Both the position numbers and the translations under genes were made by a program. DNA of 64,000 nucleotides from an uncultured SAR86 cluster bacterium (GTDB lineage: Bacteria; Pseudomonadota; Gammaproteobacteria; Magnimaribacterales; D2472): the NCBI GenBank assembly GCA_902557645.1, contig CACEAP010000003.1:151423-215422 (forward strand), in the 5' to 3' direction. Of the stretch, positions 47,530 to 56,739 are shown piece by piece. The notes under the pieces are model-generated. The model saw only the letters and a list, made by a program, of their open reading frames with translations. It was not told where the DNA came from and ran no database searches. The first letter of the stretch is position 1; each line of letters opens with the position of its first letter.

Positions 47530-47920
47530 CGATTTTCCAATAATTATTTTTTGCGAAGATACTGATTTCCAAGGAATTGTTTATCATGCAAATTATTTAA
47601 AATATTTTGAAAGAGCAAGAACACAATTTCTTATTGATCAAGGAATATCTCAATATGAACTTGAGAAATTAAATAGAGCCTTTGTTATTAGAGACATAAA
47701 CTTGAGATATATTACTCCAGCTAGGCTCGAAGAAAATCTTATTGTTAAAACCTCGGTAACCTTTATTTCAAAAGCTAGACTGCTTTTTTGCCAACATATT
47801 ATTAACGTAAAAAATGATACTATTATATGTCGAGGAGAGGTTGAGGTATGTTTCTTAGATTTAGATAAAAGTAAACCTAAGCCATTTCCTGAGAAATTAT
47901 TAACAATTTTTAATGGTTAA
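47507..47920 (+). CDS. ybgC: Tol-Pal system acyl-CoA thioesterase YbgC
   Basis: 137 residues, hotdog fold. The active-site region EDTDFQGIVYHANYLKYFERART carries the conserved Asp (TDFQG) and the YHANYL motif of 4-hydroxybenzoyl-CoA-type thioesterases; shown here in two parts it spans residues ~15-37. YbgC hydrolyses short-chain acyl-CoAs or acts with phospholipid enzymes at the membrane. The ATG lies 23 bases inside the nuclease gene. First gene of the tol-pal group. Confidence 0.93.
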   Translation: MKKDFKCNDFPIIIFCEDTDFQGIVYHANYLKYFERARTQFLIDQGISQYELEKLNRAFVIRDINLRYITPARLEENLIVKTSVTFISKARLLFCQHIINVKNDTIICRGEVEVCFLDLDKSKPKPFPEKLLTIFNG

Positions 47921-47926
47921 ACAAAA

Positions 47927-48604
47927 ATGAATGATATATCAGCAATTAATTTATTTCTTGAAGCTGGGCTCGTAGTCAAAAGCGTGATGGTAATTTTATT
48001 ATTAATTTCTATAATTTCATGGATCATCATATTTGAGAGATATCTTTTATACAGAAAAATTAAGAATTTAAATATAGAGTTTGAAAATAGATTTTGGTCA
48101 GGAGAAGACCTTAATATTCTATTTGAGGAAGTAAATAATGATCAATTAATTCTTACAGGTTCCTCTAGCGTATTTAGAAATGCATTTAAGGAATTTAATA
48201 GATTGAAATCCGATAATAATGTTACAGAATTAGATCTCGAAGGCATAAACAGATCAATGCGTGTGGCTATTGCAAGAGATGAAGAAGATATGTTGAAACA
48301 TTTACCTTTTCTTGCAAATGCTGGATCTGTAAGCCCTTACATAGGTTTATTTGGAACTGTCTGGGGCATTATGACTTCATTTCAAGGTTTAGCGGATGCA
48401 ACGCAGGCAACTATTAATGCAGTTGCTCCAGGTATTTCAGAAGCTCTAATAGCAACAGCTATGGGTTTATTCGCAGCAATACCTGCTGTAGTTGCTTTTA
48501 ATAGATTTACTTCACAATCGGATTCTATTTCTCAATCTACAACAATATTTGCCGAAGAGCTCGCCAGTATTTTTTATAGACAAGTTTTAAAAAATAAAAA
48601 ATGA
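47927..48604 (+). CDS. tolQ: Tol-Pal system proton-channel subunit TolQ
   Basis: 225 residues, three membrane helices. The first helix (VMVILLLISIISWIIIFERYL) and the pair around LPFLANAGSVSPYIGLFGTVWGIM and APGISEALIATAMGLFAAIPAVVAF are the MotA/TolQ/ExbB signature. TolQ and TolR use the proton gradient to energise TolA for outer-membrane constriction at division. Overlaps tolR by ATGA. Confidence 0.96.
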   Translation: MNDISAINLFLEAGLVVKSVMVILLLISIISWIIIFERYLLYRKIKNLNIEFENRFWSGEDLNILFEEVNNDQLILTGSSSVFRNAFKEFNRLKSDNNVTELDLEGINRSMRVAIARDEEDMLKHLPFLANAGSVSPYIGLFGTVWGIMTSFQGLADATQATINAVAPGISEALIATAMGLFAAIPAVVAFNRFTSQSDSISQSTTIFAEELASIFYRQVLKNKK

Positions 48605-49023
48605 TTTATCGCCTAGCGAAAAGAAAGAAGTTACATGCTGAAATTAATGTAGTGCCATATATTGATGTAATGCTAGTTTTATTGATCATTTTTATGGTTC
48701 TATCACCACTATTAATCCAGGGAATAGAGGTGAATTTACCACAAACAGATACCACTAAGATGTCAGTTCAAAATGAACCATTAGTAATATCTATTGACTC
48801 TAATGGCAATTATTATCTTAATTTGGGTGAAGAAACCCTTCCAATTCCTTTAGATGAACTTAAACGTAAAGCTGAGGTTATATATCAAGCAAATTCTGAA
48901 ATAGAAGTTGTTTTTCAAAGCGATGAATCTGTAAGTTTTAATAGTGTTGCAAAAGCAATGGCAGCTGTTCAAAGTGTTGGGATTTCAAAAATAGGAATAG
49001 TTACCACAGGTTATGCAAACTAG
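48601..49023 (+). CDS. tolR: Tol-Pal system protein TolR
   Basis: 140 residues. Basic N-terminus, then INVVPYIDVMLVLLIIFMVLSP with the proton-path Asp (IDVML), and a periplasmic ExbD-fold domain (VFQSDESVSFNSVAKAMAAVQ). Partner of TolQ. Overlaps tolQ by four bases and tolA by eleven. Confidence 0.95.
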   Translation: MIYRLAKRKKLHAEINVVPYIDVMLVLLIIFMVLSPLLIQGIEVNLPQTDTTKMSVQNEPLVISIDSNGNYYLNLGEETLPIPLDELKRKAEVIYQANSEIEVVFQSDESVSFNSVAKAMAAVQSVGISKIGIVTTGYAN

Positions 49024-49639
49024 ATTTGATTACCTTCAAGCGTCCTTTCTTTCATTTCTAATTCATGCTGTCCTTTTTTTATATTTAATTGGATTTTTCT
49101 ATACAGAAAAACAAATAAGACCCATCTTAAGCAAAGCAGTTAGTGTAAACATAATTGTTGATGAAATTAATTCAAAAAAAATTGATCCTGAAGTGATAGA
49201 AATTCCCCAAGCAAAAAAGCAAGAGGTAATATCATCATCCACCGATAATAAATTAGACTTTGAGCAGCCAAGCGAGCAAGCATATATTAATGACTTACAA
49301 AGCCTGATTAAACAAGAATCTGATATTGCTGACTTGAGTGAATTGGAAAAAAATATTGCTCATTATAGTTTTCTGATGATAAAGCTCATTGAGGATGCTT
49401 GGATCAAGCCAAAGAATATTCAAGATGGTCTTAAATGCGATATTAAAATTAAAACAAATGTTCAAGGCAGGATCGTTAGTATTAATCTAATAAAAAGTAG
49501 TGGCAATATTCGCTTCGATAATTCTGCACTTCAAGCAGTCAAAAGAGTTGAAACTTTCTCATTTTTTAAAGAATTGAATAAAGATATTTATGATGATATT
49601 TTTAAAAATATTACCATAAGTTTTAATCCATCAAAATGA
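49013..49639 (+). CDS. tolA: TolA-like energy transducer, short form
   Basis: 208 residues compared with 421 in E. coli. N-terminal anchor (SFLSFLIHAVLFLYLIGFFY), a brief charged linker (about residues 60-115) and a C-terminal TonB/TolA-like domain (DAWIKPKNIQDGLKCDIKIK; SSGNIRFDNSALQAVKRVE). The long Ala/Lys helical domain II of other TolA proteins is nearly absent, so the predicted reach across the periplasm is short. Place between tolR and tolB secures the call. Confidence 0.9.
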   Translation: MQTRFDYLQASFLSFLIHAVLFLYLIGFFYTEKQIRPILSKAVSVNIIVDEINSKKIDPEVIEIPQAKKQEVISSSTDNKLDFEQPSEQAYINDLQSLIKQESDIADLSELEKNIAHYSFLMIKLIEDAWIKPKNIQDGLKCDIKIKTNVQGRIVSINLIKSSGNIRFDNSALQAVKRVETFSFFKELNKDIYDDIFKNITISFNPSK

Positions 49640-50910
49640 AAAAAATCTTTATTTTCTTTCTTCTCCCCAATTTAATATTTGCAGAATTACTGCTTGAAAT
49701 TACCAAAGGTTCTGAAAATCCATATAGAGTAGCAATCATTCCATTTCAAAGTGATGTAAGTTCAGTTAATAATATTGTTAAGGTAATAAAAGATGATCTT
49801 TTACGCTCAGGCGAATTTTATATTCTTGATGAATCTATGCTGTTGTCTATTCCAACTAGCATTGAAGAAATTAACTCCTCTGAATGGAAACTTCTAAATA
49901 TAGACTTCATAGTTCTAGGCAAAATATCTGATGAAGATAATTCGAGCGTAAAAGCAACTTATGAAATTTATGATGTAAGTAGAAAAACAAAAATTAGATC
50001 TTCAACTGTTTATGGAATTCCTGGAAGATTAAGACAGCTTTCACATTATGTCAGTGATGGGATTTATGAAAGTATTACTGGAATGAGAGGGGTATCAACT
50101 ACAAAGATTCTTTATGTTAATGAAATTATTGATAATGATAATTTAAATTATATTCTCTATGTTGCTGATGCAGATGGAGCAAATGAACAGGAGTTATTGC
50201 GAAGCAATGAACCAATCATATCTCCTTCGTGGTCACCAGATTCTAAAAAAGTTGCTTATGTTTCTTTTGAAACTGGAATGGCAAAAGTTTTTATTCAAGA
50301 AATAGCATCTGGCAAAAGAGAAATGGTAATAGAGAATGACCATCAAATTAGTTCACCCGCATGGTCTCCAGATGGCAAATTCCTCTCTTTAACTTTATTT
50401 CAAGATGGAAATGCAGAAATTTATATTTTAAACCTAGTCAATAAGAATCTTACTAGGCTTACAAAACATTATTCGATTGATACTGAATCAAGTTGGTCAC
50501 CTAAAGGCACAAAAATATTATTTACTTCCGGAAGATCAGGATCACCTCAACTTTATGAAATAGATCTCACAAAATTTAATACCAAACCAAGCAGACTAAC
50601 ATTTGAAGGTAATTACAATGCGAAGGGATCCTATCTTCCTAATAATGAAGGAATAATTTTTGTGCACAGATCAACTAACCAATTTCAAATAGCTTTAAAG
50701 TATTTTGATGAAAATTTTATAAGACCATTAACAGAATCAAAGTTAGATGAATCACCTAGTGTCTCTCCTAATGGTAATGTGATAATCTATGCAATAACTG
50801 ATAATAAGTCAGGAATGATTGCAGGAGTGACTTTAAGTGGGGCAACTTTCGTACTGCCAGCAACTAATGGAAAAGTTAGAGAGCCAGCTTGGTCAGGATT
50901 TTTAAGATAA
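49636..50910 (+). CDS. tolB: Tol-Pal system beta-propeller protein TolB
   Basis: 424 residues. Signal peptide (IFIFFLLPNLIFA), N-terminal alpha/beta domain (YRVAIIPFQSD), then a six-bladed propeller with repeated PSWSPDSKKVAYVSFE, PAWSPDGKFLSLTLF and SSWSPKGTKILFTSGRSG blades and a final EPAWSGFL. Periplasmic partner of Pal and TolA. Overlaps tolA by ATGA. Confidence 0.96.
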   Translation: MKKIFIFFLLPNLIFAELLLEITKGSENPYRVAIIPFQSDVSSVNNIVKVIKDDLLRSGEFYILDESMLLSIPTSIEEINSSEWKLLNIDFIVLGKISDEDNSSVKATYEIYDVSRKTKIRSSTVYGIPGRLRQLSHYVSDGIYESITGMRGVSTTKILYVNEIIDNDNLNYILYVADADGANEQELLRSNEPIISPSWSPDSKKVAYVSFETGMAKVFIQEIASGKREMVIENDHQISSPAWSPDGKFLSLTLFQDGNAEIYILNLVNKNLTRLTKHYSIDTESSWSPKGTKILFTSGRSGSPQLYEIDLTKFNTKPSRLTFEGNYNAKGSYLPNNEGIIFVHRSTNQFQIALKYFDENFIRPLTESKLDESPSVSPNGNVIIYAITDNKSGMIAGVTLSGATFVLPATNGKVREPAWSGFLR

Positions 50911-50929
50911 ATTAGGAGAAGACATAACT

Positions 50930-51424
50930 ATGAAAAAAAATAAAAAATTATTAATATCGTATTCTTTAGTTGGTTTGTTTATTGCATCTTGTAGCAGTGT
51001 TCAAGTTACTGAAGAGGCTGTTTATGAAGATTCAATCCAGAGTATTGAAGTTTCATCTAACAGAAGCTCTCTAGAAGTTCCTTCTTCATCCAGAGCTGTA
51101 GTAGCTAATGCAACAGTATATTTTGAATTTGATAAATACAATCTCTCTACTAGATCTATTCAAGCATTAAAGAGCATCTCTGATTTGATGTCAGAAAATC
51201 CTTCAATTGAAATTACTATAGCAGGTCATGCAGATGAGAGAGGAACTAGAGAATATAATCTTGCTCTTGGTCAAAGAAGAGCCGAGAGTGTAGCAGATTA
51301 TCTAGTTTTAAAAGGTATATCGAGATCAAGATTAACTATTAAGAGTTATGGAGAGGAGATGCCTGCTGTTTCTGGATCTAATGAAAGATCATGGGGTCGA
51401 AATAGAAGAGCAGAAATTAATTAA
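50930..51424 (+). CDS. pal: Peptidoglycan-associated lipoprotein Pal
   Basis: 164 residues. Lipoprotein signal with lipobox LFIASC, a Ser/Glu-rich linker, then an OmpA-like domain: VYFEFDKYNLS, ITIAGHADERGTREYNLALGQRRAESV in part, and SYGEEMPAVSG, with the Asp and Arg that bind diaminopimelate. It ties the outer membrane to peptidoglycan, consistent with the DAP-type MurE. The leader TAGGAGAAGACA is the same 12 bases found before petA. Confidence 0.96.
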   Translation: MKKNKKLLISYSLVGLFIASCSSVQVTEEAVYEDSIQSIEVSSNRSSLEVPSSSRAVVANATVYFEFDKYNLSTRSIQALKSISDLMSENPSIEITIAGHADERGTREYNLALGQRRAESVADYLVLKGISRSRLTIKSYGEEMPAVSGSNERSWGRNRRAEIN

Positions 51425-51432
51425 TTAAGAAA

Positions 51433-52098
51433 ATGTTTAAGTTAATTCTTAATCAGCAAGTATTTTTATATTTCTTTGTCTTATTTCCATCAATAATAGC
51501 TGCACAAGATCAATCTGCAGAATCTGACATCTTATTCTTAAAGATTCAAGAATTAGAAATGGAGATGGCTGATCTTAGAAATGAAGTAGAAGCTCAAAAT
51601 TATCTTATTGATAAGTTAATTAGGGAATCAGTCGAAGAAGAGAATGAAAATTCAAATCAAATAGACAACATAGATACCAATATAGTCGATGATGTTTATA
51701 GATTCGATGGTATTAATGACTCAAAGAGTATTGAAGAAATATATGATGAAGCAATTAGGTCATTAGCAAACGAAGAATATGATTCAGCCAAAAAACTATT
51801 TTCATATTTAATAGATAATTTCTCTGATCCAGAAAAACTTCCACTATCATTATTTTGGCTTGGTGAGATTGAATTTTCTTCGTCGAACTTCGATCAGAGT
51901 AAAATTCATTATATTGAATTGATTTCCTCTTTTGAAAATCACTGGAGAGTGCCTTTAGCTCATAAAAAAATAGGAGATATTTTCTTTAAGAAAGGTGATA
52001 TAAAAATGGCAAAAGAAAAATACCAATATGTAATAAGAGAATTCCCCAATAATCCAGCATCATCTATGTCTTTGCAAAGTATAGAAGATATGGAATAA
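51433..52098 (+). CDS. cpoB: Cell division coordinator CpoB (YbgF-like)
   Basis: 221 residues: signal peptide, an N-terminal coiled coil (KIQELEMEMADLRNEVEAQN in part) as in the trimerisation domain, an acidic linker, and three TPR units from SIEEIYDEAIRSLANEEYD to the end. CpoB links PBP1B activity to Tol-Pal constriction. Last protein gene of the tol-pal run; a tRNA-Lys gene follows 27 bases later, as in Pseudomonas. Confidence 0.88.
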   Translation: MFKLILNQQVFLYFFVLFPSIIAAQDQSAESDILFLKIQELEMEMADLRNEVEAQNYLIDKLIRESVEEENENSNQIDNIDTNIVDDVYRFDGINDSKSIEEIYDEAIRSLANEEYDSAKKLFSYLIDNFSDPEKLPLSLFWLGEIEFSSSNFDQSKIHYIELISSFENHWRVPLAHKKIGDIFFKKGDIKMAKEKYQYVIREFPNNPASSMSLQSIEDME

Positions 52099-52125
52099 TC
52101 ACCATTTTTTATGATGTTAAAACAA

Positions 52126-52201
52126 GGGTCGCTAGCTCAGCTGGTAGAGCAGTTGGCTTTTAACCAATTGGTCACAGGTTCGAATCCTGTGCGACCCACC
52201 A
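52126..52201 (+). tRNA. tRNA-Lys (anticodon TTT)
   Basis: 76 bases including an encoded CCA. Acceptor GGGTCGC (52126-52132) pairs GCGACCC (52191-52197); discriminator A then CCA (52199-52201). D arm GCTC..GAGC, anticodon stem GTTGG/CCAAT (with one mismatch or wobble at the base), loop CTTTTAA with anticodon TTT at 52159-52161, and T arm with GGTTCGAATCC. A -10-like TATGAT (52110-52115) precedes it by a suitable distance. Confidence 0.97.
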
Positions 52202-52258
52202 TTTTTAACATAAACAACTTAAAAAAATTCTTAATTCAAAATACGTTTTTTTATCTAA

Positions 52259-53503
52259 ATGAATAGTCTTTTTATTAAGGTTAATCAAACTTTTACCAAA
52301 CAATCTTTATTAGCAAGTATCTTTTTCTTTTTTGTGTTGTCTTCATGGTATGTTCTGAGGCCAGTACGAAATGAAATGGCGGTATCGAATGTTGACAATC
52401 TACCTTTATTGCTTGCAATAGGTGCAATAGCAATGCTGCTAGTAAATCCAATTTATTCTTGGGCAGCCTCTAAAACAAATCTAAGAAAATTACTTACATA
52501 TTGCTATTTATTTTTTATATCTAATCTTCTTATGTTTTTATTTGCATGGAGAGTTTTAGACTTAGAAGGAGTGGTTTGGCTAGGCCGTGCTTTTTATATT
52601 TGGTGTAACATTTATTCTTTTTTTGTTGTTTCCATTTTTTGGGTAGTAATAATCAACGTATTTAGATCATCGAAAACAAGAAACTTCTATGGAGTTATAA
52701 TGGCAGGGGGTTCTATAGGAGCTTTTGTGGGTTCTGAGATTTCAAAAAGGTTTTCAACCTCATTTAATGATTATGGGCTTGAATTTTTTAGCATATCTGC
52801 AATTATTTTGCTCTTTATTGGATTATGCGCAGGATTATTTTTAATTAACTCGACTAATTCAAATCAAAATAAAGAATCTTTCAAGCCTCTTGGAGGCGCA
52901 AGTTTTGATGGCATCAAGAATGCTTTAACAAAAAAAGATATAAGATCTATTGCCATATATGTATGGCTATTTACAGGCTTAATGACCATCCATTGGATGA
53001 CTGCAATATCTATAATTGAATCATGGTCTAGTGATTCTGTTGAAAGAATTGCTTTATTTAGTCGAATGGAACAGATGGTTACAGTTTTAACTTTACCCAC
53101 TCAACTTCTGCTTACATCATTAATAATTAATTTTTTAGGAGTAAAACGAATTCTTTTCTTATATGGAATAGCATTCTTATTGATTTACATAATTTATGCA
53201 GTTTCTCCAACTATATCCATAGTAATCTTTGCAACTGTTTTTTTAAGGCTATTTGAATATGCTATAAACAAACCTACCAGAGAAATTGTATTTAGCTATT
53301 TAGATCAAAATGATCGTTATAAGTCTTCAGTCTTTATAGATACTTTCTTTTCAAGATTGGGAGATCTTTCTGGAAGTTTATTTATTACACTTGGCCAAAG
53401 TCTAAGTCTTGGTTTTTCTATAATACCAATATTAGCAATTCCAATTACAGGAGTGTTTTCTTATTTTGGTATACGAATTGCGAGGGAAAGAAAAATCTAT
53501 TGA
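52259..53503 (+). CDS. MFS-like NTP/NDP-type carrier protein
   Basis: 414 residues, about twelve membrane helices. Near the start is SSWYVLRPVRNEMAVS, a motif shared by the bacterial proteins annotated as ATP/ADP-antiporter-like or NTP/NDP exchange transporters, which are distant relatives of Chlamydia/Rickettsia Npt carriers. Also seen are a conserved GGSIGAFVGSEI turn and LRLFEYAINKPTREIVFSYL in helix 10. In a free-living bacterium ATP import is unlikely; nucleotide salvage or another solute is more plausible, but the sequence does not tell. Ends 7 bp into the convergent bepA gene. Confidence 0.7.
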   Translation: MNSLFIKVNQTFTKQSLLASIFFFFVLSSWYVLRPVRNEMAVSNVDNLPLLLAIGAIAMLLVNPIYSWAASKTNLRKLLTYCYLFFISNLLMFLFAWRVLDLEGVVWLGRAFYIWCNIYSFFVVSIFWVVIINVFRSSKTRNFYGVIMAGGSIGAFVGSEISKRFSTSFNDYGLEFFSISAIILLFIGLCAGLFLINSTNSNQNKESFKPLGGASFDGIKNALTKKDIRSIAIYVWLFTGLMTIHWMTAISIIESWSSDSVERIALFSRMEQMVTVLTLPTQLLLTSLIINFLGVKRILFLYGIAFLLIYIIYAVSPTISIVIFATVFLRLFEYAINKPTREIVFSYLDQNDRYKSSVFIDTFFSRLGDLSGSLFITLGQSLSLGFSIIPILAIPITGVFSYFGIRIARERKIY

Positions 53504-54924
53504 CCTCTTGTCCCTTCAATTATTTTTCTTGTTGTATTAATCTTAGTCATTATAGATTCAGAGATTTGAAAATTATTTTCAGTTAGTTTTAAAGCAAATT
53601 GGAGCTGATTCAATGCATCTTCGTATTGTCCTAATAATAAAAAATATTCTGCACGACTCCTGTGATAACCAACTACATTTTTACTATCTCTTTGGATTTC
53701 AGAAAGATATAACCATAGATATGGATCAGTATTCCTTCGTAGGAGCTGATCTCTGATTATTTCTTCTGCTGCAAATAGCTCTTTTTTATAGGATAAGATC
53801 TTTGCTTTCAAAACAGATAATGGAAAATTCTTCGTTGATATATTTAGTGCATTATTTACAATTTTTAATGCCCCTTCAGCATCACCTTTATCTAAAAGAA
53901 TTTCTGCTTTAGTATTTTGGAGGATTAAATTTTTTGGATTTTCATTTATTAAACCATCAATCATATCAAGACTATCTTGATATTTATTTCCCCTTTTATA
54001 AGCTACAGCAAGAGCATATCTATTTTCATTAGATGGATCATCTTTTATTATGCCTTGTATTTTTCTGATAGCATTTAATGGAATCTCCTCATACTTTATT
54101 CGAAGTCTTCCTCTAATCAATTGATAATCAAGAGAATCTTTTTTAGTATATTGAGATTCAACTTGATCAGCTGCATTAAAAGCGTCAGCAACCCTTGAAG
54201 AAGAAATAGGATGAGTTAATAAAAATTCAGGAATATTATCTCCAGCCAATCTTCTCATCTTGGCCATTTGTTCAAACATTTCTCCCATACTGCTTGGATC
54301 ATATTGAGCATTTATAAGATTATTAAAACCAACTCTATCTGCTTCTCTTTCAAATAAACGGCTATATCTTAGACTTTGTTGTTGAAGAAATGCTGGTCCA
54401 GCCATAAAAGCATTGGGATTATTTGTTGCTACTGCAGCAGCCATAGCGGAAACCATAACCAATACAGATGCTAGATTATTATCTTTAGAATTAAGTACAT
54501 TTCTAGCAAAATGTCTTTGGCTTAAATGCGCAAGTTCGTGAGCTAAAACAGACGCAAATTGACCTTCATTCTCAGCATATAAGAACAGACCCCCATTAAT
54601 ACCTATTACTCCACCAGGAGCAGCAAATGCATTTAAAGAGTTTTCATCTATAAGTAATATATTAAAATTTCTATCTTCAACCTGACTATATTCAGATAGT
54701 CTATATATCAGTAATTCTGAATACTCTTGAATTAATGGATCGGCAATCAATGGCGCTTGACTATAAACTTGTTTAAGAAATTCATTGCCTATGATTTTTT
54801 CTTGTTCAGAAGACACAGCTCCTGAAACTCTATCTCCTAATTCTGGAAGTGATAAATCTATTGCAGGGTTTGCATCCATATGCAAAGAAATTGAAAAATA
54901 AAGGATAAAAAATAGTTTTTTCAT
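53497..54924 (-). CDS. bepA: BepA-like periplasmic M48 metalloprotease with TPR domain
   Basis: 475 residues. Signal peptide (FFILYFSISLHMDA), then an M48 protease domain with zinc motif His129-Glu130-x-x-His133 (HELAHLSQRH) and the later FEREADRVGFNNL glutamate ligand, then TPR repeats from about residue 260 on. BepA (YfgC) helps assemble or degrade outer-membrane LptD and interacts with BAM, fitting bamC nearby. The M48-bcp-dapA-bamC-purC neighbourhood is conserved in Pseudomonas-type genomes. Confidence 0.92.
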   Translation of the reverse strand: MKKLFFILYFSISLHMDANPAIDLSLPELGDRVSGAVSSEQEKIIGNEFLKQVYSQAPLIADPLIQEYSELLIYRLSEYSQVEDRNFNILLIDENSLNAFAAPGGVIGINGGLFLYAENEGQFASVLAHELAHLSQRHFARNVLNSKDNNLASVLVMVSAMAAAVATNNPNAFMAGPAFLQQQSLRYSRLFEREADRVGFNNLINAQYDPSSMGEMFEQMAKMRRLAGDNIPEFLLTHPISSSRVADAFNAADQVESQYTKKDSLDYQLIRGRLRIKYEEIPLNAIRKIQGIIKDDPSNENRYALAVAYKRGNKYQDSLDMIDGLINENPKNLILQNTKAEILLDKGDAEGALKIVNNALNISTKNFPLSVLKAKILSYKKELFAAEEIIRDQLLRRNTDPYLWLYLSEIQRDSKNVVGYHRSRAEYFLLLGQYEDALNQLQFALKLTENNFQISESIMTKINTTRKIIEGTRGQ

Positions 54925-55095
54925 TTCATAAGTTTATAAAATAATAATATTCGACTAAATCACAAAACTAACACATTAAGAGGATATTAGATTAATATAA
55001 CCACTAATTAGCTTAGATTATATATTTATTATCAGACAATAATATTTTTAAATGGTTTTATTTATTTTGAAGAGCATTAAGGGATTTAGTCATTA

Positions 55096-56208
55096 ATGAG
55101 TGATTTGTTATTAACAAACGCCCTTTGGTTTATAGCATTTGGACTATTTGCTGGAATGGGTTATTTTTTCTTCTCACAGTCTGTGAAGAAGGTTTTTGTT
55201 AATGAAGAAACAATAGTTTTTTCATTAATTTTAGTAGTTGCTCTTGTTGCGGCATCGCTTTTTGGTAGCATTTTATCACCATTTTTAGTAAGCATTATAG
55301 TTGCTTATTTACTAGTTGGTTTTCAAGCAAGACTAGAGGGCTATGGTTTAAAAACTAATACTGCTTTGATACTAACCTATGTATTTTTCTTAGTCATTAC
55401 CACTGCTTTGCTCGTATATCTTATACCTTTAATATATCAACAGCTTCAGGCTCTTGTTCTTGAATCTCCAAGACTTGTTAATGAATTAATCATATTTATT
55501 CAAGCAGTTCCAAGTAATTATCCTGACCTTATTTCACCAGAACAAATAGCTTCATTTTTTGAAAATATTTCAGCAGAAATAACGGGCTTTACTCAGAATT
55601 TAGTTAAAACTTCTATTACAGGCATCCAAGGGACAATAACTCTATTGATGTATCTTATTCTTTTTCCTGTTCTTGTATATTTCTTTCTTTTTGATAGGAA
55701 GAATATTATAGATAGTTTAATGGATATGATTCCTGGAGATCGGCAAATGCTTTCAAATGTTTGGCTAGAAATGGATAACCAACTAAGTAATTATGTCAGA
55801 GGAAAATCTATTGAGATATTAGTAGTAGGAATTGCCTCAGCAATTATCTTTGCATCATTAGGCTTAAATTACACTGCTCTTCTTTCTGTATTAGTTGGTG
55901 TCTCAGTTTTAATACCTTATGTTGGAGCATTTTTGGTAACCATACCTGTACTAGTAGTCGGGTTGATACAGTTTGGATTGACAGCCGACTTTTATATTTT
56001 AACTGGGCTTTACTTATTACTTCAGGCTTTAGACGGGAACCTATTGGTTCCTTTAATTTTTTCTGATGCAGTTAAATTACATCCTGTCATAATAATTTTA
56101 GCTGTTTTCGTTTTTGGAAGTATGTTTGGTTTTTGGGGAGTGTTTTTAGCAATACCAATAGCAACTTTTGTAAAAGCTATTTGGAATGCTTGGCCTTCAC
56201 AGGCTTAA
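55096..56208 (+). CDS. AI-2E family (PerM/YdiK-type) membrane transporter
   Basis: 370 residues, about eight membrane helices. Two helices at the N-terminus, a periplasmic helical insert (about 120-180), then LMYLILFPVLVYFFLFDRKN and the family core GLNYTALLSVLVGVSVLIPYVGAFL with the final LVPLIFSDAVKLHPVIIIL. The family name comes from AI-2 export claims that apply to few members; others move Na+/H+ or have no known substrate. The upstream 171-base gap to bepA (54925-55095) is A/T-rich and shows no clear structure apart from room for divergent promoters. Overlaps bcp at the 3' end by 4 bp. Confidence 0.88.
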   Translation: MSDLLLTNALWFIAFGLFAGMGYFFFSQSVKKVFVNEETIVFSLILVVALVAASLFGSILSPFLVSIIVAYLLVGFQARLEGYGLKTNTALILTYVFFLVITTALLVYLIPLIYQQLQALVLESPRLVNELIIFIQAVPSNYPDLISPEQIASFFENISAEITGFTQNLVKTSITGIQGTITLLMYLILFPVLVYFFLFDRKNIIDSLMDMIPGDRQMLSNVWLEMDNQLSNYVRGKSIEILVVGIASAIIFASLGLNYTALLSVLVGVSVLIPYVGAFLVTIPVLVVGLIQFGLTADFYILTGLYLLLQALDGNLLVPLIFSDAVKLHPVIIILAVFVFGSMFGFWGVFLAIPIATFVKAIWNAWPSQA

Positions 56209-56675
56209 TTAAGGGACTTAATTTCTTCTAAAACCTCGGCAACGTGACCTTTCACCTTTACGGCTCGCCATTCTTTAACAACTTTCCCATCTTTATTGAT
56301 AATAAATGTACTTCTATCAACCCCCATATATTCTCTTCCATACATAGATTTAAGTTTCATTACATCAAATGCTTTACAAACTTTTTCATCAGGATCAGAC
56401 AATAAGTCAAAAGGAAAATTTTGTTTTGATTTAAAGTTTTCGTGTGACTTAATTGAGTCTCTAGAAACCCCAATTATTTCAGTATTTAAAGATTTAAATT
56501 CTTTATAAGAATCTCTAAACTCCTGACCCTCAGTAGTACAACCAGGTGTGCTATCTTTTGGATAGAAATAGATAACAAGATTTTGACCTATAAAATCTTT
56601 TGATGAAATAGTTTTATCCCCAGTTATTGCTGCTGTAAATTTAGGTATTTTTTTCCCTATTATTTTTTTTGTCAT
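56205..56675 (-). CDS. bcp: Thioredoxin-dependent thiol peroxidase (BCP)
   Basis: 156 residues, peroxiredoxin family. KIPKFTAAITGDKTISSKDFIGQNLVIYFYPKDSTPGCTTEGQEFRD in sections shows the peroxidatic Cys (STPGCTTEG). E. coli BCP has a resolving Cys five residues later; here that position is Gln/Glu, so the enzyme would be a 1-Cys or differently resolving type. The other Cys (KVCKAFDV) could serve. It removes organic peroxides in the cytoplasm. Convergent with the AI-2E gene and divergent from dapA. Confidence 0.93.
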   Translation of the reverse strand: MTKKIIGKKIPKFTAAITGDKTISSKDFIGQNLVIYFYPKDSTPGCTTEGQEFRDSYKEFKSLNTEIIGVSRDSIKSHENFKSKQNFPFDLLSDPDEKVCKAFDVMKLKSMYGREYMGVDRSTFIINKDGKVVKEWRAVKVKGHVAEVLEEIKSLN

Positions 56676-56739
56676 TTTTTTTCCTTAATTGATAATATGA
56701 AATGATGTATAGTCATATTCTTTACTGAAATAAATATTC

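Noticed and set aside
54925..55095. 171-base gap between bepA and the AI-2E family gene as a hidden small gene or RNA
   Set aside because: No open frame with a start and ribosome site, no stable repeat and very high A/T; probably just divergent promoters.
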